Numbered from the stretch's first letter, positions 1 to 8,032 are shown. The stretch: 64,000 nt of DNA from Rhodococcus marinonascens NBRC 14363 (GCF_001894885.1 NZ_BCXB01000007.1:97211-161210); one strand, 5' to 3'. Program-made: numbers and translations. The notes: generated from the sequence alone by a model not told the origin.

Positions 1-298
1 CGGGTGCGGCGGGTTTGGACTTGAACATCCCCAGCATCCGGTCAGTGACCACGAAGCCGCCGACCACATTGATCGTTCCGAACACCAACGCCACGAACAA
101 GATCACCTGCAGCCCCCAGGACGGGTCGTCGACCTTGCCCAACACCACCAGGGCACCCAGCACGACAATTCCGTGAATGGCATTGGTACCCGACATCAAC
201 GGGGTGTGCAACGTGTTCGGGACCTTCGAGATCACCGCGAAACCCACGAACCCGGACAACACCAGGATCGCGATATTCGCCAACAGTTCGGTGTACAT
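1..298 (-). CDS. pntAb: NAD(P) transhydrogenase subunit alpha part 2, partial
   Basis: Small membrane subunit of the proton-translocating NAD(P)+ transhydrogenase, which couples hydride transfer between NADH and NADP+ to proton movement. The gene runs off the left edge, so only about 99 N-terminal residues are visible. It begins MYTELLANIAILVLSGFVG, contains the conserved HTPLMSGTNAIHGIVVLGA segment and at least three hydrophobic helices, all typical of the short alpha-2 subunit. Its ATG shares one base with the stop codon of the upstream alpha-1 gene (TGATG), so the two are translationally coupled. The pntB gene would be expected further left, outside the window. Confidence 0.93.
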   Translation of the reverse strand, partial: MYTELLANIAILVLSGFVGFAVISKVPNTLHTPLMSGTNAIHGIVVLGALVVLGKVDDPSWGLQVILFVALVFGTINVVGGFVVTDRMLGMFKSKPAAP

Positions 299-1410
299 CA
301 GGACACCGCCTCCTCACGGGTGACGCACGAGGCCGCAAGCACCTCGTCCGAGAAGTCGGGGGCCAGCCGGCCTTCGACCAACATCAGCTCCAGCAGGGCC
401 GAGACGTTCTTCGCGTACAACTCCGACGAGTGCTCGGGCATCGTGGAGGGCAGGTTCAACGGCGAGCAAATCGTGACCCCGTGTTTGATCACGGTCTGAC
501 CGGGTTCAGTCAGCTCGCAGTTGCCGCCGGTCTCCCCCGCCAGATCCACCACCACCGATCCCGGCTTCATGCCCTCCACTGCGGCGGCCGTCACCAGTCG
601 AGGCGCGGGACGGCCCGGCACCAGCGCGGTCGTGATGACCACGTCGAAGCCCTTGATCGCGTCCTCGAGCGCCTGCTGCTGCTGCACCCGTTCATCCTCG
701 GAGAGCTCACGAGCGTATCCGCCCTCTCCGGCCGCATCGATCCCCAGATCGAGCCACCGCGCGCCTACCGAACGAACCTGGTCCGCCACCTCCGGGCGCA
801 CGTCGTACCCGGTGGCCCGGCCACCGAGCCGTTTCGCCGTCGCCAATGCCTGCAACCCGGCCACACCGACACCGAGTACCAGCACGGTCGCCGGTTTGAC
901 GGTGCCGGCGGCGGTGGTGAGCATCGGGAAGAAGCGGGTCGACTCCGACGCGGCCAGCAACACCGACTTGTAGCCCGAGACGTTCGCCTGTGAAGACAGC
1001 GCATCCATCACCTGCGCGCGGGAAATACGCGGGATCGACTCCACCGCGAATGCCTGCACCCCCGCCGACTTCAACGCAGCCAGTTGGTTGTCCTGATTGC
1101 GCGGTGCCAGGAACCCGATCAGCATCTGCCCCGGGTGCAACCTGGCCACCTCCGCGTCCGACGGCGGCGCTACCTTCACGAGCACGTCCGCCGACCACGG
1201 ATCGCCGATCTTCGCCCCCGCGGCGATATAGAGATCGTCGGGAATCAGCGCGCCGAGACCGGCGCCCTGCTCGACCACCACGTCCACACCCTTACCGATC
1301 AGCGCGGCCACGATCTTCGGCACCAACGCGACCCGCCGCTCGCCCTCGTTCGACTCCCGGGGGACGCCGACCGTCGGACGCGGATGTGACGCGCTCTGCG
1401 ATGTATCCAT
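298..1410 (-). CDS. pntAa: NAD(P) transhydrogenase subunit alpha part 1 (NAD(H)-binding)
   Basis: Soluble NAD(H)-binding subunit (370 residues, the usual length for the split PntAA form) of the proton-translocating transhydrogenase. The N-terminus has the alanine-dehydrogenase/PNT signature VGVPRESNEGERRVALVP. The Rossmann nucleotide-binding loop VLGVGVAGLQALATAKRLG lies near residues 175-195, and TALVPGRPAPRLV and INLAGETGGNCE-type segments follow (here VVDLAGETGGNCELT). A good Shine-Dalgarno sequence (AGGAAG) precedes the ATG. It overlaps pntAb by one base, forming an operon running leftward. A CRP-type inverted repeat lies about 200 bp upstream but is closer to the divergent gene at 1680. 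Confidence 0.95.
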   Translation of the reverse strand: MDTSQSASHPRPTVGVPRESNEGERRVALVPKIVAALIGKGVDVVVEQGAGLGALIPDDLYIAAGAKIGDPWSADVLVKVAPPSDAEVARLHPGQMLIGFLAPRNQDNQLAALKSAGVQAFAVESIPRISRAQVMDALSSQANVSGYKSVLLAASESTRFFPMLTTAAGTVKPATVLVLGVGVAGLQALATAKRLGGRATGYDVRPEVADQVRSVGARWLDLGIDAAGEGGYARELSEDERVQQQQALEDAIKGFDVVITTALVPGRPAPRLVTAAAVEGMKPGSVVVDLAGETGGNCELTEPGQTVIKHGVTICSPLNLPSTMPEHSSELYAKNVSALLELMLVEGRLAPDFSDEVLAASCVTREEAVS

Positions 1411-1605
1411 TTATCGACTTCCTGCGGTAGATGGTCTGGGTGCCGCATCGAGCGGCAACCACCCGATAATGGGCGATGTGTCCCCCACCACGACTGAATT
1501 CAGCTGATAATAGCCAAGTGAGGATGTGACGTGTGCGGCACATAGGCCTACGGGTGAGCGTCTGACTCGAGCCCGAACAGCGGTTCCGGCACGTGTATCC
1601 CGACA

Positions 1606-1625
1606 TTTGTGACCACGATCACAAA
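1606..1625. promoter_or_regulatory. CRP/FNR-type operator
   Basis: Bases 1608-1623 read TGTGA, six bases, TCACA, the exact consensus for CRP-family regulators. The symmetry extends outward to TTTGTGA and TCACAAA. It sits about 55 bp upstream of the GTG of the DUF488 gene and about 195 bp upstream of pntAa, in the divergent region between them. Actinobacterial CRP homologues (for example Rv3676 of M. tuberculosis) recognise this same half-site. Binding itself is inferred. Confidence 0.6.
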
Positions 1626-1679
1626 GCGATTCGTCGTAGTCTTGCAGTAGGCACCCGCACCAGGAGCGGAGGTTCAATC

Positions 1680-2081
1680 GTGAGCATGCCGAAGGAACAG
1701 GGCACGCCAGGCATCACTGGGGCACCGCCCGTCGTGGTCGAGCGGGTCTACGACCATCCGACCGTAGGCGACGGACTGCGACTGTTCGTCGACAGACTCT
1801 GGCCGCGTGGGCTGCGAAAGGATGCCTTTCATTTCGACGACTGGGCCAGGGATCTCGCGCCGTCGACGGACCTGCGTCATTGGTACTCGCACGACGTCTC
1901 CGCCTTCAGCGAGTTCCGGGAGCGATATGTTCACGAGTTAGAGTCACCGACCGGCCGGAAGGCCGTCTCACGAGTACAGGAACTCGCACATGGACGGCCG
2001 ATCGTTCTGCTGACTGCAACCAAGGACCTCCGACACAGCCACGCCGAAGTCCTCGGCGAGTACCTGCGAAATCAGTCGTGA
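1680..2081 (+). CDS. DUF488 family protein (YeaO-like)
   Basis: Protein of 133 residues in the DUF488 family, whose biochemical role is not established. Family hallmarks are visible: RVYDHPTVGDGLRLFVDRLWPRG near the N-terminus, then WARDLAPS, LRHWYSHD and a C-terminal VLLTATKDLRHSHAEVL. I chose the GTG start because GGAGG lies seven bases upstream; an upstream ATG at 1593 in the same frame lacks a ribosome-binding site and lies where the CRP-type operator is. An internal ATG at 1686 is an alternative. The gene stands alone, divergent from pntAa. Confidence 0.88.
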   Translation: MSMPKEQGTPGITGAPPVVVERVYDHPTVGDGLRLFVDRLWPRGLRKDAFHFDDWARDLAPSTDLRHWYSHDVSAFSEFRERYVHELESPTGRKAVSRVQELAHGRPIVLLTATKDLRHSHAEVLGEYLRNQS

Positions 2082-2127
2082 GCAACTGCCCGCGCCGCGG
2101 ATCAGGTTGGTAATCGGATATCTACGG

Positions 2128-3669
2128 TCAGCGAGCGTTCAGATACCTGGCCCTCAACTTGTGCTTGACGAGTTTGCCGGTGGCCGTGCGCGGCAGGTCG
2201 TCCGAGAAGTCCATGGTACGTGGCGCTTTGTAGTGGCTCACCCGATCGCGCACGTAGTCGAGCAGTTCGCGGGCCACGACATCCGACGGCTCGACACCGT
2301 CGACGAGTTGCACCACGGCCTTGACCTGTTCGCCCATCTCCTCGTCGGGCACGCCGATCACAGCAACGTCGAACACCTTGGGATGCATGATGAGCACATT
2401 CTCCGATTCCTGTGGGTAGATGTTCACCCCACCCGAGATGATCATGAACGCTGCACGGTCGGTCAGATACAGGAAGCGATCGGAATCGAGGTAGCCGATG
2501 TCGCCGCTCGTGGTCCACGCCGGATGGCGGGGGTGCGTCGCGGCTTCCGTCTTCGCCGGATCGTTGTGATATTCGAACGATCGTTCCTCCCGCTCCCAAT
2601 AGACGGTTCCGATTTCGCCGGCGGGCAGGTCCTCACCGTTGTCATCGCAAATGTGGACGATGCCCATCACCCCGTCGCGCCCCACCGATCCCGGCTTGGC
2701 GAGCGACTCGACGCTGTCAATGAACGTGGCGCCCGCTCCTTCGGTGGACGCATAGTATTCGTGGATCACCGGACCCCACCACTCGATCATCGACCGTTTC
2801 ACGTCAGGCGGGCACGGCGCCGCCGCGTGAATTGCCACCTTCTGGCTCGACACGTCAAATTTTGCACGAACATCCCTCGGCAGCTTGAGCATCCGCACGA
2901 ACATCGTCGGCACCCACTGACTGTGAGTCACGCGATATTGCTCGATCAGCCGCAGCGACTCCTCGGCGTCGAATCGGTCCATCAGAATGATCGTTCCGCC
3001 AACGGAGGCTACTGTGCCGCAAAACCGCAGTGGAGCTGCGTGATACAGGGGTGCGGGACACAGATAGACGGTGTCCGAGTCGAATCCGTAGATCGCGACG
3101 AACGCCGCGGCGTACGGATCCATCGTGGCGTCCACTTCACCTTCCGGCAGAGCGAGTTTGACACCCTTGGGCCGTCCGGTAGTGCCGGAGGAGTACAGCA
3201 TGTCCTGACCGCGGGGTTGCGAGTCGAGCGGTTCGTCCAACTGCCCGGCGAGGGCATCTTCGTAGCTGTCGAATCCGCGAAGTTCGCCTCCGTACACGAG
3301 GCGGTGCCGAACCCGGGGAATTTGGTTCCGATCGTGCGGGACGGCGCGGGCGGCGTCCACCGAGACGATCAGGACCTCGGCTCCGCAGTCGTCCACGACG
3401 TATCCGGCCTCCTCCGGGGTGAGGTGCCAGTTGACAACCGTGACATACAGCCCGGATCGTAGCGCCGCCCAATACACTTCGAAAACGCGAAGGTCGTTGC
3501 TCGACACAAGGGCCAGGTGGTCGCCCACCTTCAGTCCGAGCGAGCGCAGATGCCGAGCCAGGCGGGTGGACCGTTGGTCCAATTCCCGGTAGGTGATCTG
3601 CTCCCCCGTCGCCGGGCGGATGACAGCCGGCTTGTCGGGAGTGGTCGCAACGAAGTTTCCAGGGAACAT
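2128..3669 (-). CDS. AMP-dependent acyl-CoA synthetase/ligase
   Basis: Adenylate-forming enzyme of 513 residues that would activate a carboxylic acid to its CoA thioester via an acyl-adenylate. The P-loop motif YSSGTTGRPKGVKL is near residue 165. The later adenylation motif TTSGDIGYLD, ISGGVNIYPQE and the C-terminal lysine motif PRTATGKLVKHKLR are all present, so the enzyme looks complete. The start is placed at MFPGNFV because AGGAGG stands eight bases upstream; a longer in-frame start at 3699 lacks one. It is divergent from the mycothiol-type gene at 3869. The substrate cannot be told from sequence; a fatty acid or an aromatic/alicyclic acid is likely. Confidence 0.92.
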   Translation of the reverse strand: MFPGNFVATTPDKPAVIRPATGEQITYRELDQRSTRLARHLRSLGLKVGDHLALVSSNDLRVFEVYWAALRSGLYVTVVNWHLTPEEAGYVVDDCGAEVLIVSVDAARAVPHDRNQIPRVRHRLVYGGELRGFDSYEDALAGQLDEPLDSQPRGQDMLYSSGTTGRPKGVKLALPEGEVDATMDPYAAAFVAIYGFDSDTVYLCPAPLYHAAPLRFCGTVASVGGTIILMDRFDAEESLRLIEQYRVTHSQWVPTMFVRMLKLPRDVRAKFDVSSQKVAIHAAAPCPPDVKRSMIEWWGPVIHEYYASTEGAGATFIDSVESLAKPGSVGRDGVMGIVHICDDNGEDLPAGEIGTVYWEREERSFEYHNDPAKTEAATHPRHPAWTTSGDIGYLDSDRFLYLTDRAAFMIISGGVNIYPQESENVLIMHPKVFDVAVIGVPDEEMGEQVKAVVQLVDGVEPSDVVARELLDYVRDRVSHYKAPRTMDFSDDLPRTATGKLVKHKLRARYLNAR

Positions 3670-3784
3670 TCGCGCTCCTCCTGCCAGCCAGGGAACCACT
3701 CAGGGAGATTCTCACCATCGGTCTACCACACCGAATCCATCACGGGCAGTCACCACGCCCAACACCGGGACGGCCGTCCGCCCA

Positions 3785-3801
3785 TGGCGAAACGTTCGCC
3801 A
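3785..3801. promoter_or_regulatory. Perfect inverted repeat, candidate operator
   Basis: TGGCGAA and TTCGCCA form a perfect 7-bp inverted repeat separated by three bases. It lies in the divergent region, about 68 bp before the GTG at 3869 and about 115 bp before the acyl-CoA ligase start, a position suited to a shared dimeric repressor. No regulator gene lies next to it. Confidence 0.4.
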
Positions 3802-3835
3802 CGCTCGAGGCGCGGGGTCCTACAGTTGAGGAAAA

Positions 3836-3865
3836 ATTGAGGAGTACAACATTGAGGAGTACAAC
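3836..3865. repeat. 15-bp tandem duplication carrying the Shine-Dalgarno site
   Basis: The 15-base unit ATTGAGGAGTACAAC occurs twice in a row immediately before the GTG start at 3869. Each copy contains a GAGGAG ribosome-binding core, so the gene has a duplicated site; only the second is properly spaced (about nine bases). Confidence 0.85.
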
Positions 3866-3868
3866 GCT

Positions 3869-4687
3869 GTGAACGCCTTGCAAAGGGAACCGATCCTCGG
3901 GGCGCTGTTCGAGGGATGGGACGCGCTCGAACAGGTGCTGTCGCCGCTGCCCGGGGACGCGTGGTTTACACCCACAGCCCTGCCCGGCTGGACGATCCAC
4001 GACGTCGTCGCGCATATTATCGGCGACGAATCTCTCCTCGCGGGAATTCCGGCACCGCACACCAGCATCGACGTCCGAAGCCTCGGCCACGTCCGGAACG
4101 AAATCGGCGCCTTCAACGAACAGTGGGTGGAGGGACTGCGGGGCTGCGCGGGCTCGGAGATGCTCGAGAAGTTCCGTGCGATCACCACCCGCAGACGGGC
4201 GGAGTTGGCCGAGATGACGGATGAGATGTTCGCGGCCGAAACCACCACACCGGTCGGGCCGGCGCCCTACCTCCGCTTCATGCGCATCCGCGCGTTCGAC
4301 TGCTGGATGCATGAACTCGACATCCGGGACGCGCTCGGATTGCCTGGCGACGAGGGCGATCACCGGGCGGACACGGCCTTCATGGAGATCTCAGGTGCCA
4401 TCGCATTCCTCGTCGGGAAGCGCGGCAAGGCCCCGGACGGATCCAGGATCACACTGGAGCTGACGGGGCCGCTCGCACGAAACATCCACATCACCGTCGA
4501 CGGCAGGGCGGCGGTGGTCGACGCGTTACCGTCCGAGGCGACCACGACCGTCACCCTCGATTCACGACTGTTCACGCGACTGGCAGGTGGCAGGACCACG
4601 GCAGCGGAGCACCGTGACGAAATCGGGCTGAGCGGCGACGCAGACGCCGGTAAGAGGATCGTCGACAACCTCGCGTTCACGATCTGA
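3869..4687 (+). CDS. Maleylpyruvate isomerase family mycothiol-dependent enzyme
   Basis: Protein of 272 residues with the DinB-like four-helix fold of the mycothiol-dependent maleylpyruvate isomerase superfamily. The metal-site pattern appears as HDVVAHIIGDE near residue 46 and RAFDCWMHELDIRDALG near residue 140; the C-terminal third resembles the SCP2-like MDMPI C-domain, with beta-strand-rich LTGPLARNIHITVDG. Members use mycothiol, the actinobacterial thiol, but most have unknown substrates. The GTG start follows a duplicated GAGGAG. The next gene starts five bases after its stop, suggesting co-transcription. Confidence 0.85.
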   Translation: MNALQREPILGALFEGWDALEQVLSPLPGDAWFTPTALPGWTIHDVVAHIIGDESLLAGIPAPHTSIDVRSLGHVRNEIGAFNEQWVEGLRGCAGSEMLEKFRAITTRRRAELAEMTDEMFAAETTTPVGPAPYLRFMRIRAFDCWMHELDIRDALGLPGDEGDHRADTAFMEISGAIAFLVGKRGKAPDGSRITLELTGPLARNIHITVDGRAAVVDALPSEATTTVTLDSRLFTRLAGGRTTAAEHRDEIGLSGDADAGKRIVDNLAFTI

Positions 4688-4692
4688 TCACG

Positions 4693-5403
4693 GTGCGCCT
4701 GTTCCTCTCGTCATACCGGTTCGGCGCTGATCCCGCACCCCTGATGTCGCTGGTCAACGGCCCGCGCTCGGACGGCACCACGTTGCGGGCAGGGCGCGTC
4801 GGCGTGATTGCCGCCGCGGCGGATGCCTGGCCACCCACGGCACGAGCGTCCGCGGTCGTCAGCGACGTGATGCCGCTGACCCGCCTGGGCTTCGCCCCGG
4901 AGGAGGTGGACCTGCGTGACTACATCGAGAGTGACGGGCACGCGAACGCCAATGCGCTCGAGGAGCGACTGACCGAGTTCGACATGCTGTGGGTGCGAGG
5001 CGGGAACACATTCGTGTTGCGCGCACAGATGGCTCGGAGTGGGGCTGACCACGTGATCCGGAAACTACTACGGAACGACTCACTGGTGTACGCCGGGTAC
5101 AGCGCGGGCGCGTGCGTCATGGCTCCGACGCTCCACGGTCTCGACTCCTGCGATGACCCGACGGAGGTGGTCGCGACCTGTGGTATGAACCCACTCTGGG
5201 ACGGCCTGGGCGTGGTGAGCTTCGCCATCGTCCCTCACCATCCGCCTGCGGAGCCTCCAGTGGCCGGATCGTCCGCGTTACTGGAGGACGCCGCCGGAGT
5301 TCGGCGCACAGTCGACGCATTGAGACTCGCCGGCATCGAATACCGGACCCTCACGGACGATCAGGCAATCGTCGTGAACGGAGATCGAACCGAACTCGTG
5401 TGA
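4693..5403 (+). CDS. Peptidase E-like (S51 family) protein
   Basis: Protein of 236 residues with the class I glutamine amidotransferase-like fold used by peptidase E (aspartyl dipeptidase) and cyanophycinase. LWVRGGNTFVLRAQM around residues 97-110 and the nucleophile elbow YAGYSAGACVMAP around residues 135-147 (serine in GYSAG) are clear, followed by a histidine segment FAIVPHHPP. It would hydrolyse a small Asp-containing peptide, which is inferred. It starts with GTG five bases after the previous gene and lacks a strong ribosome-binding site, consistent with coupling. Confidence 0.83.
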   Translation: MRLFLSSYRFGADPAPLMSLVNGPRSDGTTLRAGRVGVIAAAADAWPPTARASAVVSDVMPLTRLGFAPEEVDLRDYIESDGHANANALEERLTEFDMLWVRGGNTFVLRAQMARSGADHVIRKLLRNDSLVYAGYSAGACVMAPTLHGLDSCDDPTEVVATCGMNPLWDGLGVVSFAIVPHHPPAEPPVAGSSALLEDAAGVRRTVDALRLAGIEYRTLTDDQAIVVNGDRTELV

Positions 5404-5432
5404 CGATGGCGAGTTCTGCGGCGGAGATACCT

Positions 5433-5753
5433 TCAGCCGCGGACTGTGTCGGCGACAGACGGTGAGACCTGATCGAGCGCAGCCCAAATGACCTGGCATC
5501 GCCTGGCGGTCACTTCGTCCGCATCGGCGAGCAGCGCGTCCAGGAGAGTCCCGGGGTCCAAGTGCCATGCCTGGTGCATGGACCGAACTTCATTGTTCGT
5601 AAACAACCCCGACCCTGCGAGTGCGGAGATCCACTCGTCGAACTCCCCACGGTGGATCCGTTCGATGGACGCGTAATCGACGCCATTGTCGAAGAACTCG
5701 TACGAGAACATCGCGGAGATGTAACTGCTGGGATCTCGGTGGGATGTATTCAT
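5433..5753 (-). CDS. Hypothetical protein, 106 residues
   Basis: Small soluble protein with no family that I recognise. It is acidic and rich in aromatic residues: PSSYISAMFSYEFFDNGVDY near the N-terminus, then an all-helical-looking C-terminus (MHQAWHLDPGTLLDALLAD, EVTARRCQVIWAALDQ). I chose the ATG at 5753 because GGAAGG lies ten bases upstream; the more distal ATG at 5813 has none. It converges with the S51-like gene, 29 bases apart. About 80 bp upstream lie three long imperfect direct repeats that may be its control region. Confidence 0.6.
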   Translation of the reverse strand: MNTSHRDPSSYISAMFSYEFFDNGVDYASIERIHRGEFDEWISALAGSGLFTNNEVRSMHQAWHLDPGTLLDALLADADEVTARRCQVIWAALDQVSPSVADTVRG

Positions 5754-5830
5754 CAGTACAGGTCCTTCCTGGTGCGGTGCGGCAAAATCCGGGCACACCT
5801 CGAGCTGGCTCATAGTTGGTTGAGAATCTC

Positions 5831-5926
5831 CATTGAGGCGGATACTCTCCGACGTTTGACGCTTGAGGCGGATATTCTTCGCCGATGCCTGACGCTTGGG
5901 GCGGAAATTATTCGCGATGTCTGACG
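5831..5926. repeat. Three imperfect direct repeats of 31-33 bp
   Basis: Units at 5831-5861, 5862-5894 and 5895-5926 share the frame TTGAGGCGGA, an A/T-rich centre, a CG-rich block and TGACG at the end. They lie between the hypothetical gene (leftward, start 5753) and the flavoprotein gene (rightward, start 6268). There are only three units and no unique spacers, so this is not a CRISPR array. Confidence 0.8.
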
Positions 5927-6000
5927 ATCCCAGATCGCTAACCCGCGAACGTGCGTTCTTGTGTTGCCTCGCCGATACAATCCGGTAACAGAGTTGCGGG

Positions 6001-6016
6001 TGTGACTCGTGTTACA
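6001..6016. promoter_or_regulatory. CRP-like site, one mismatch
   Basis: TGTGA, six bases, TTACA: nine of ten consensus positions of a CRP-family operator, about 250 bp upstream of the flavoprotein start. It is weaker than the perfect site at 1608. Confidence 0.35.
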
Positions 6017-6030
6017 AGCGAAAGTGTAGG

Positions 6031-6044
6031 TTGACCTATGTCAA
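6031..6044. promoter_or_regulatory. TTGAC/GTCAA inverted repeat, candidate operator
   Basis: TTGAC and GTCAA form a perfect 5-bp inverted repeat with a four-base spacer, 14 bp after the CRP-like site and upstream of the glycolate-oxidase-like gene. The size would suit a GntR- or TetR-type dimer; the protein is unknown. Confidence 0.3.
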
Positions 6045-6267
6045 GAAATGCTTCTACCTGCATTTCCTCCTTCGTACTAGACTGCATCCCTCGCCAACGA
6101 AGGTCGAAGGAGTCCACTCGCCGATCCCACATCGCGAGACCGCCAGGCGTAAATCCCTCGTCAACTGGGGGCAGGAATCAGTTCACTCGGGAGTTCGGGC
6201 AATTCGAGGGCACCTATGGAAATGGGCTACCTTCGGGATGCAGGACACTCGCATTCCAGGAGTCACG

Positions 6268-7641
6268 ATGACCGTCACCGACGACACACTCACGGCGCTC
6301 GCCGCTACCCTTCCCCAAGGATGCCTGGTCACCGATCCGGACCTTCTCGCGTCGTACAGTCAGGACTGGGCACGGGACCCCGACGCGGCGACTCCCTGTG
6401 CGGTCGCCCGCCCTACCACCACCGAAGACGTCCAGGCGGTGATGCGCTGGGCCACCGAACATCGGGTTCCGGTCATTCCGAGGGGAGCGGGTTCCGGGCT
6501 CAGCGGCGGTGCGACGGCCGTGTCGGGCAGCGTAGTGATCAGCACCGAACGTATGCGTCGGATCGAGGTGGACCCGGCCACGCGTATCGCCGTGGTGGAA
6601 CCGGGCCTGCTCAACGCGGAGGTCAAGGCCGCGGCAACGGAGCACGAACTCTGGTATCCCCCCGATCCGTCCTCGTTCGAGATCTGCTCGATCGGCGGCA
6701 ACGTCGCAACCAATGCGGGCGGTCTGTGCTGCGTGAAGTACGGCGTCACCACCGACTACGTGCTCGCGCTGCGGGTGGTCCTCGCGGACGGAACAGCCGT
6801 GCGACTCGGTGGCCCGCGCCTCAAGGATGTGGCCGGCCTCTCGCTGACCAAACTGTTCGTCGGAAGCGAGGGGACCCTCGGCGTCGTCACCGAGGCGACG
6901 CTGAGACTGATTCCCGCCCAGCCGCCGTCGAGCACCCTCGTCGCGTCGTTCGCCTCCGTCCAGTCCGCCGCAGACTCGGTCCTGGCCATTACGCGCACGC
7001 TACGGCCCTCGATGCTCGAGTTCATGGATCGCGCGTCGATCGGTGCCGTCGAGGATGCCATGCGGATGGGACTCGATCGCACCGTCGAAGCGATGCTCAT
7101 CGCGCGGTCGGATGCCCCCGGAGCAATTGCGGCCGAAGAGATTGCCGTCATGGCGGATGCTTGTGCGGCGAACGGAGCTTCCGAGGTCTTCACGACCGAC
7201 GATCCCGATGAGGGCGAAGCCTTCGCTGCAGCGAGGCGATACGTCTTCCACGCGGTCGAGAAGCTGGGAAGCTTACTCCTTGAGGACGTCTGCGTCCCAC
7301 TCTCGAAACTGCCTGCGCTGGTCGAGGGGATCGCCGCCATCTCCCGTGAGCGCGGCGTGATCGTCGCGGTGGTTGCACACGCCGGCGACGGAAACACCCA
7401 CCCGCTCATCGTCTTCGATCCTGAAGACGCCGAGATGACCGAGCGCGCGCATCTCGTATTCGGCGAGATCATGGATCTCACGATCTCACTCGGCGGCACG
7501 ATCACCGGCGAGCACGGCGTAGGACGACTGAAGAAGGCCTGGCTGCCCAACCAGGTAGGTCCCGACGTCATGGAATTGACACAGCGGATCAAGAATGCGC
7601 TCGACCCGTTGGGCATCCTCAACCCCGGAGCCGTCCTGTAA
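6268..7641 (+). CDS. FAD-binding oxidoreductase, glycolate oxidase subunit GlcD-like
   Basis: Flavoprotein of 457 residues, the normal length for the GlcD/D-lactate dehydrogenase branch of the vanillyl-alcohol oxidase superfamily, oxidising a 2-hydroxy acid such as glycolate or D-lactate. The FAD-binding segment PRGAGSGLSGGATA is near residue 75 and CSIGGNVATNAGGLCCVKYG near residue 140. The C-terminal FAD-oxidase domain ends with HAGDGNTHPLIVFD, GEHGVGRLKKAWL and DPLGILNPGAVL. The start is the ATG at 6268 with AGGAG five bases upstream; the frame is open to 6031 but that extension has no family similarity. No iron-sulphur GlcF partner is adjacent. The 3' end is tandemly duplicated. Confidence 0.9.
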   Translation: MTVTDDTLTALAATLPQGCLVTDPDLLASYSQDWARDPDAATPCAVARPTTTEDVQAVMRWATEHRVPVIPRGAGSGLSGGATAVSGSVVISTERMRRIEVDPATRIAVVEPGLLNAEVKAAATEHELWYPPDPSSFEICSIGGNVATNAGGLCCVKYGVTTDYVLALRVVLADGTAVRLGGPRLKDVAGLSLTKLFVGSEGTLGVVTEATLRLIPAQPPSSTLVASFASVQSAADSVLAITRTLRPSMLEFMDRASIGAVEDAMRMGLDRTVEAMLIARSDAPGAIAAEEIAVMADACAANGASEVFTTDDPDEGEAFAAARRYVFHAVEKLGSLLLEDVCVPLSKLPALVEGIAAISRERGVIVAVVAHAGDGNTHPLIVFDPEDAEMTERAHLVFGEIMDLTISLGGTITGEHGVGRLKKAWLPNQVGPDVMELTQRIKNALDPLGILNPGAVL

Positions 7642-7658
7642 CCCCGGAGCCGTCCTGT
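7621..7658. repeat. 19-bp tandem duplication over a stop codon
   Basis: AACCCCGGAGCCGTCCTGT is repeated perfectly twice. The first copy encodes the last residues of the GlcD-like protein and the second copy begins with its TAA stop, so a copy of the gene's 3' end has been added downstream without altering the protein. Confidence 0.9.
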
Positions 7659-7756
7659 AACCCGATGCGCACCGACGCCGGCAATTCCGACCGGTAATCT
7701 GCGGATGACGGCTGCGGCGCGATACCGCATGCAGGCAACGAGCAGAGGAGCGGTCT

Positions 7757-8032
7757 GTGGCAACAACGGTGGAGCACTGCGTGGCAGAGTCCCGGTTCGA
7801 AGTCTTCGTCGACGGTCAGCTGGCTGGTTACGCCGACTACGCCGAACACGGCAGCGTCCGCGACTTCCACCGCACCGTCACCTACCCGCGGTTCCGTGGG
7901 CAGGGCCTGGCTGCCGAAGTGCTGAAGGCTGCCCTCGACGACACGAAAGCCCGCGGGTTCTCCGTAGTGCCCTCGTGTTCATACGTCGCCAAGTACATCT
8001 CCCAGAATCCAAGCTATGCGGAACTCGTCTGA
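7757..8032 (+). CDS. GNAT family N-acetyltransferase (YjdJ-like)
   Basis: Compact 91-residue acetyltransferase of the short GNAT subgroup (COG2388 type). The sequence shows a beta-rich N-terminus (FEVFVDGQLAGYADY), then RTVTYPRFRGQGLAAEVLKAAL, where RGQGLA is the acetyl-CoA pyrophosphate-binding loop, and a C-terminal PSCSYVAKYISQNPSY typical of this subgroup. The GTG start follows GAGGAG by six bases. It stands between the flavoprotein and the thiamin operon and is probably its own transcription unit. The acceptor substrate is unknown. Confidence 0.88.
   Translation: MATTVEHCVAESRFEVFVDGQLAGYADYAEHGSVRDFHRTVTYPRFRGQGLAAEVLKAALDDTKARGFSVVPSCSYVAKYISQNPSYAELV

Larger units (their letters stand above)
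5754..6267. other. Divergent intergenic region, 514 bp
   Basis: No credible gene. The region holds the three direct repeats, a CRP-like half-consensus site at 6001 and a TTGAC/GTCAA inverted repeat at 6031. Open frames crossing it, including an 80-codon extension of the flavoprotein frame to 6031, lack ribosome-binding sites. Confidence 0.6.

Noticed and set aside
1494..1503. CTGAATTCAG palindrome upstream of pntAa
   Set aside because: A single 10-bp palindrome without a second site or A/T-rich context; likely chance.
2107..3462. 451-codon plus-strand open frame
   Set aside because: Antisense to the acyl-CoA ligase, whose P-loop and C-terminal motifs are intact.
5831..5926. Possible CRISPR array
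   Set aside because: Only three imperfect units directly adjacent to each other, without unique spacers or cas genes.
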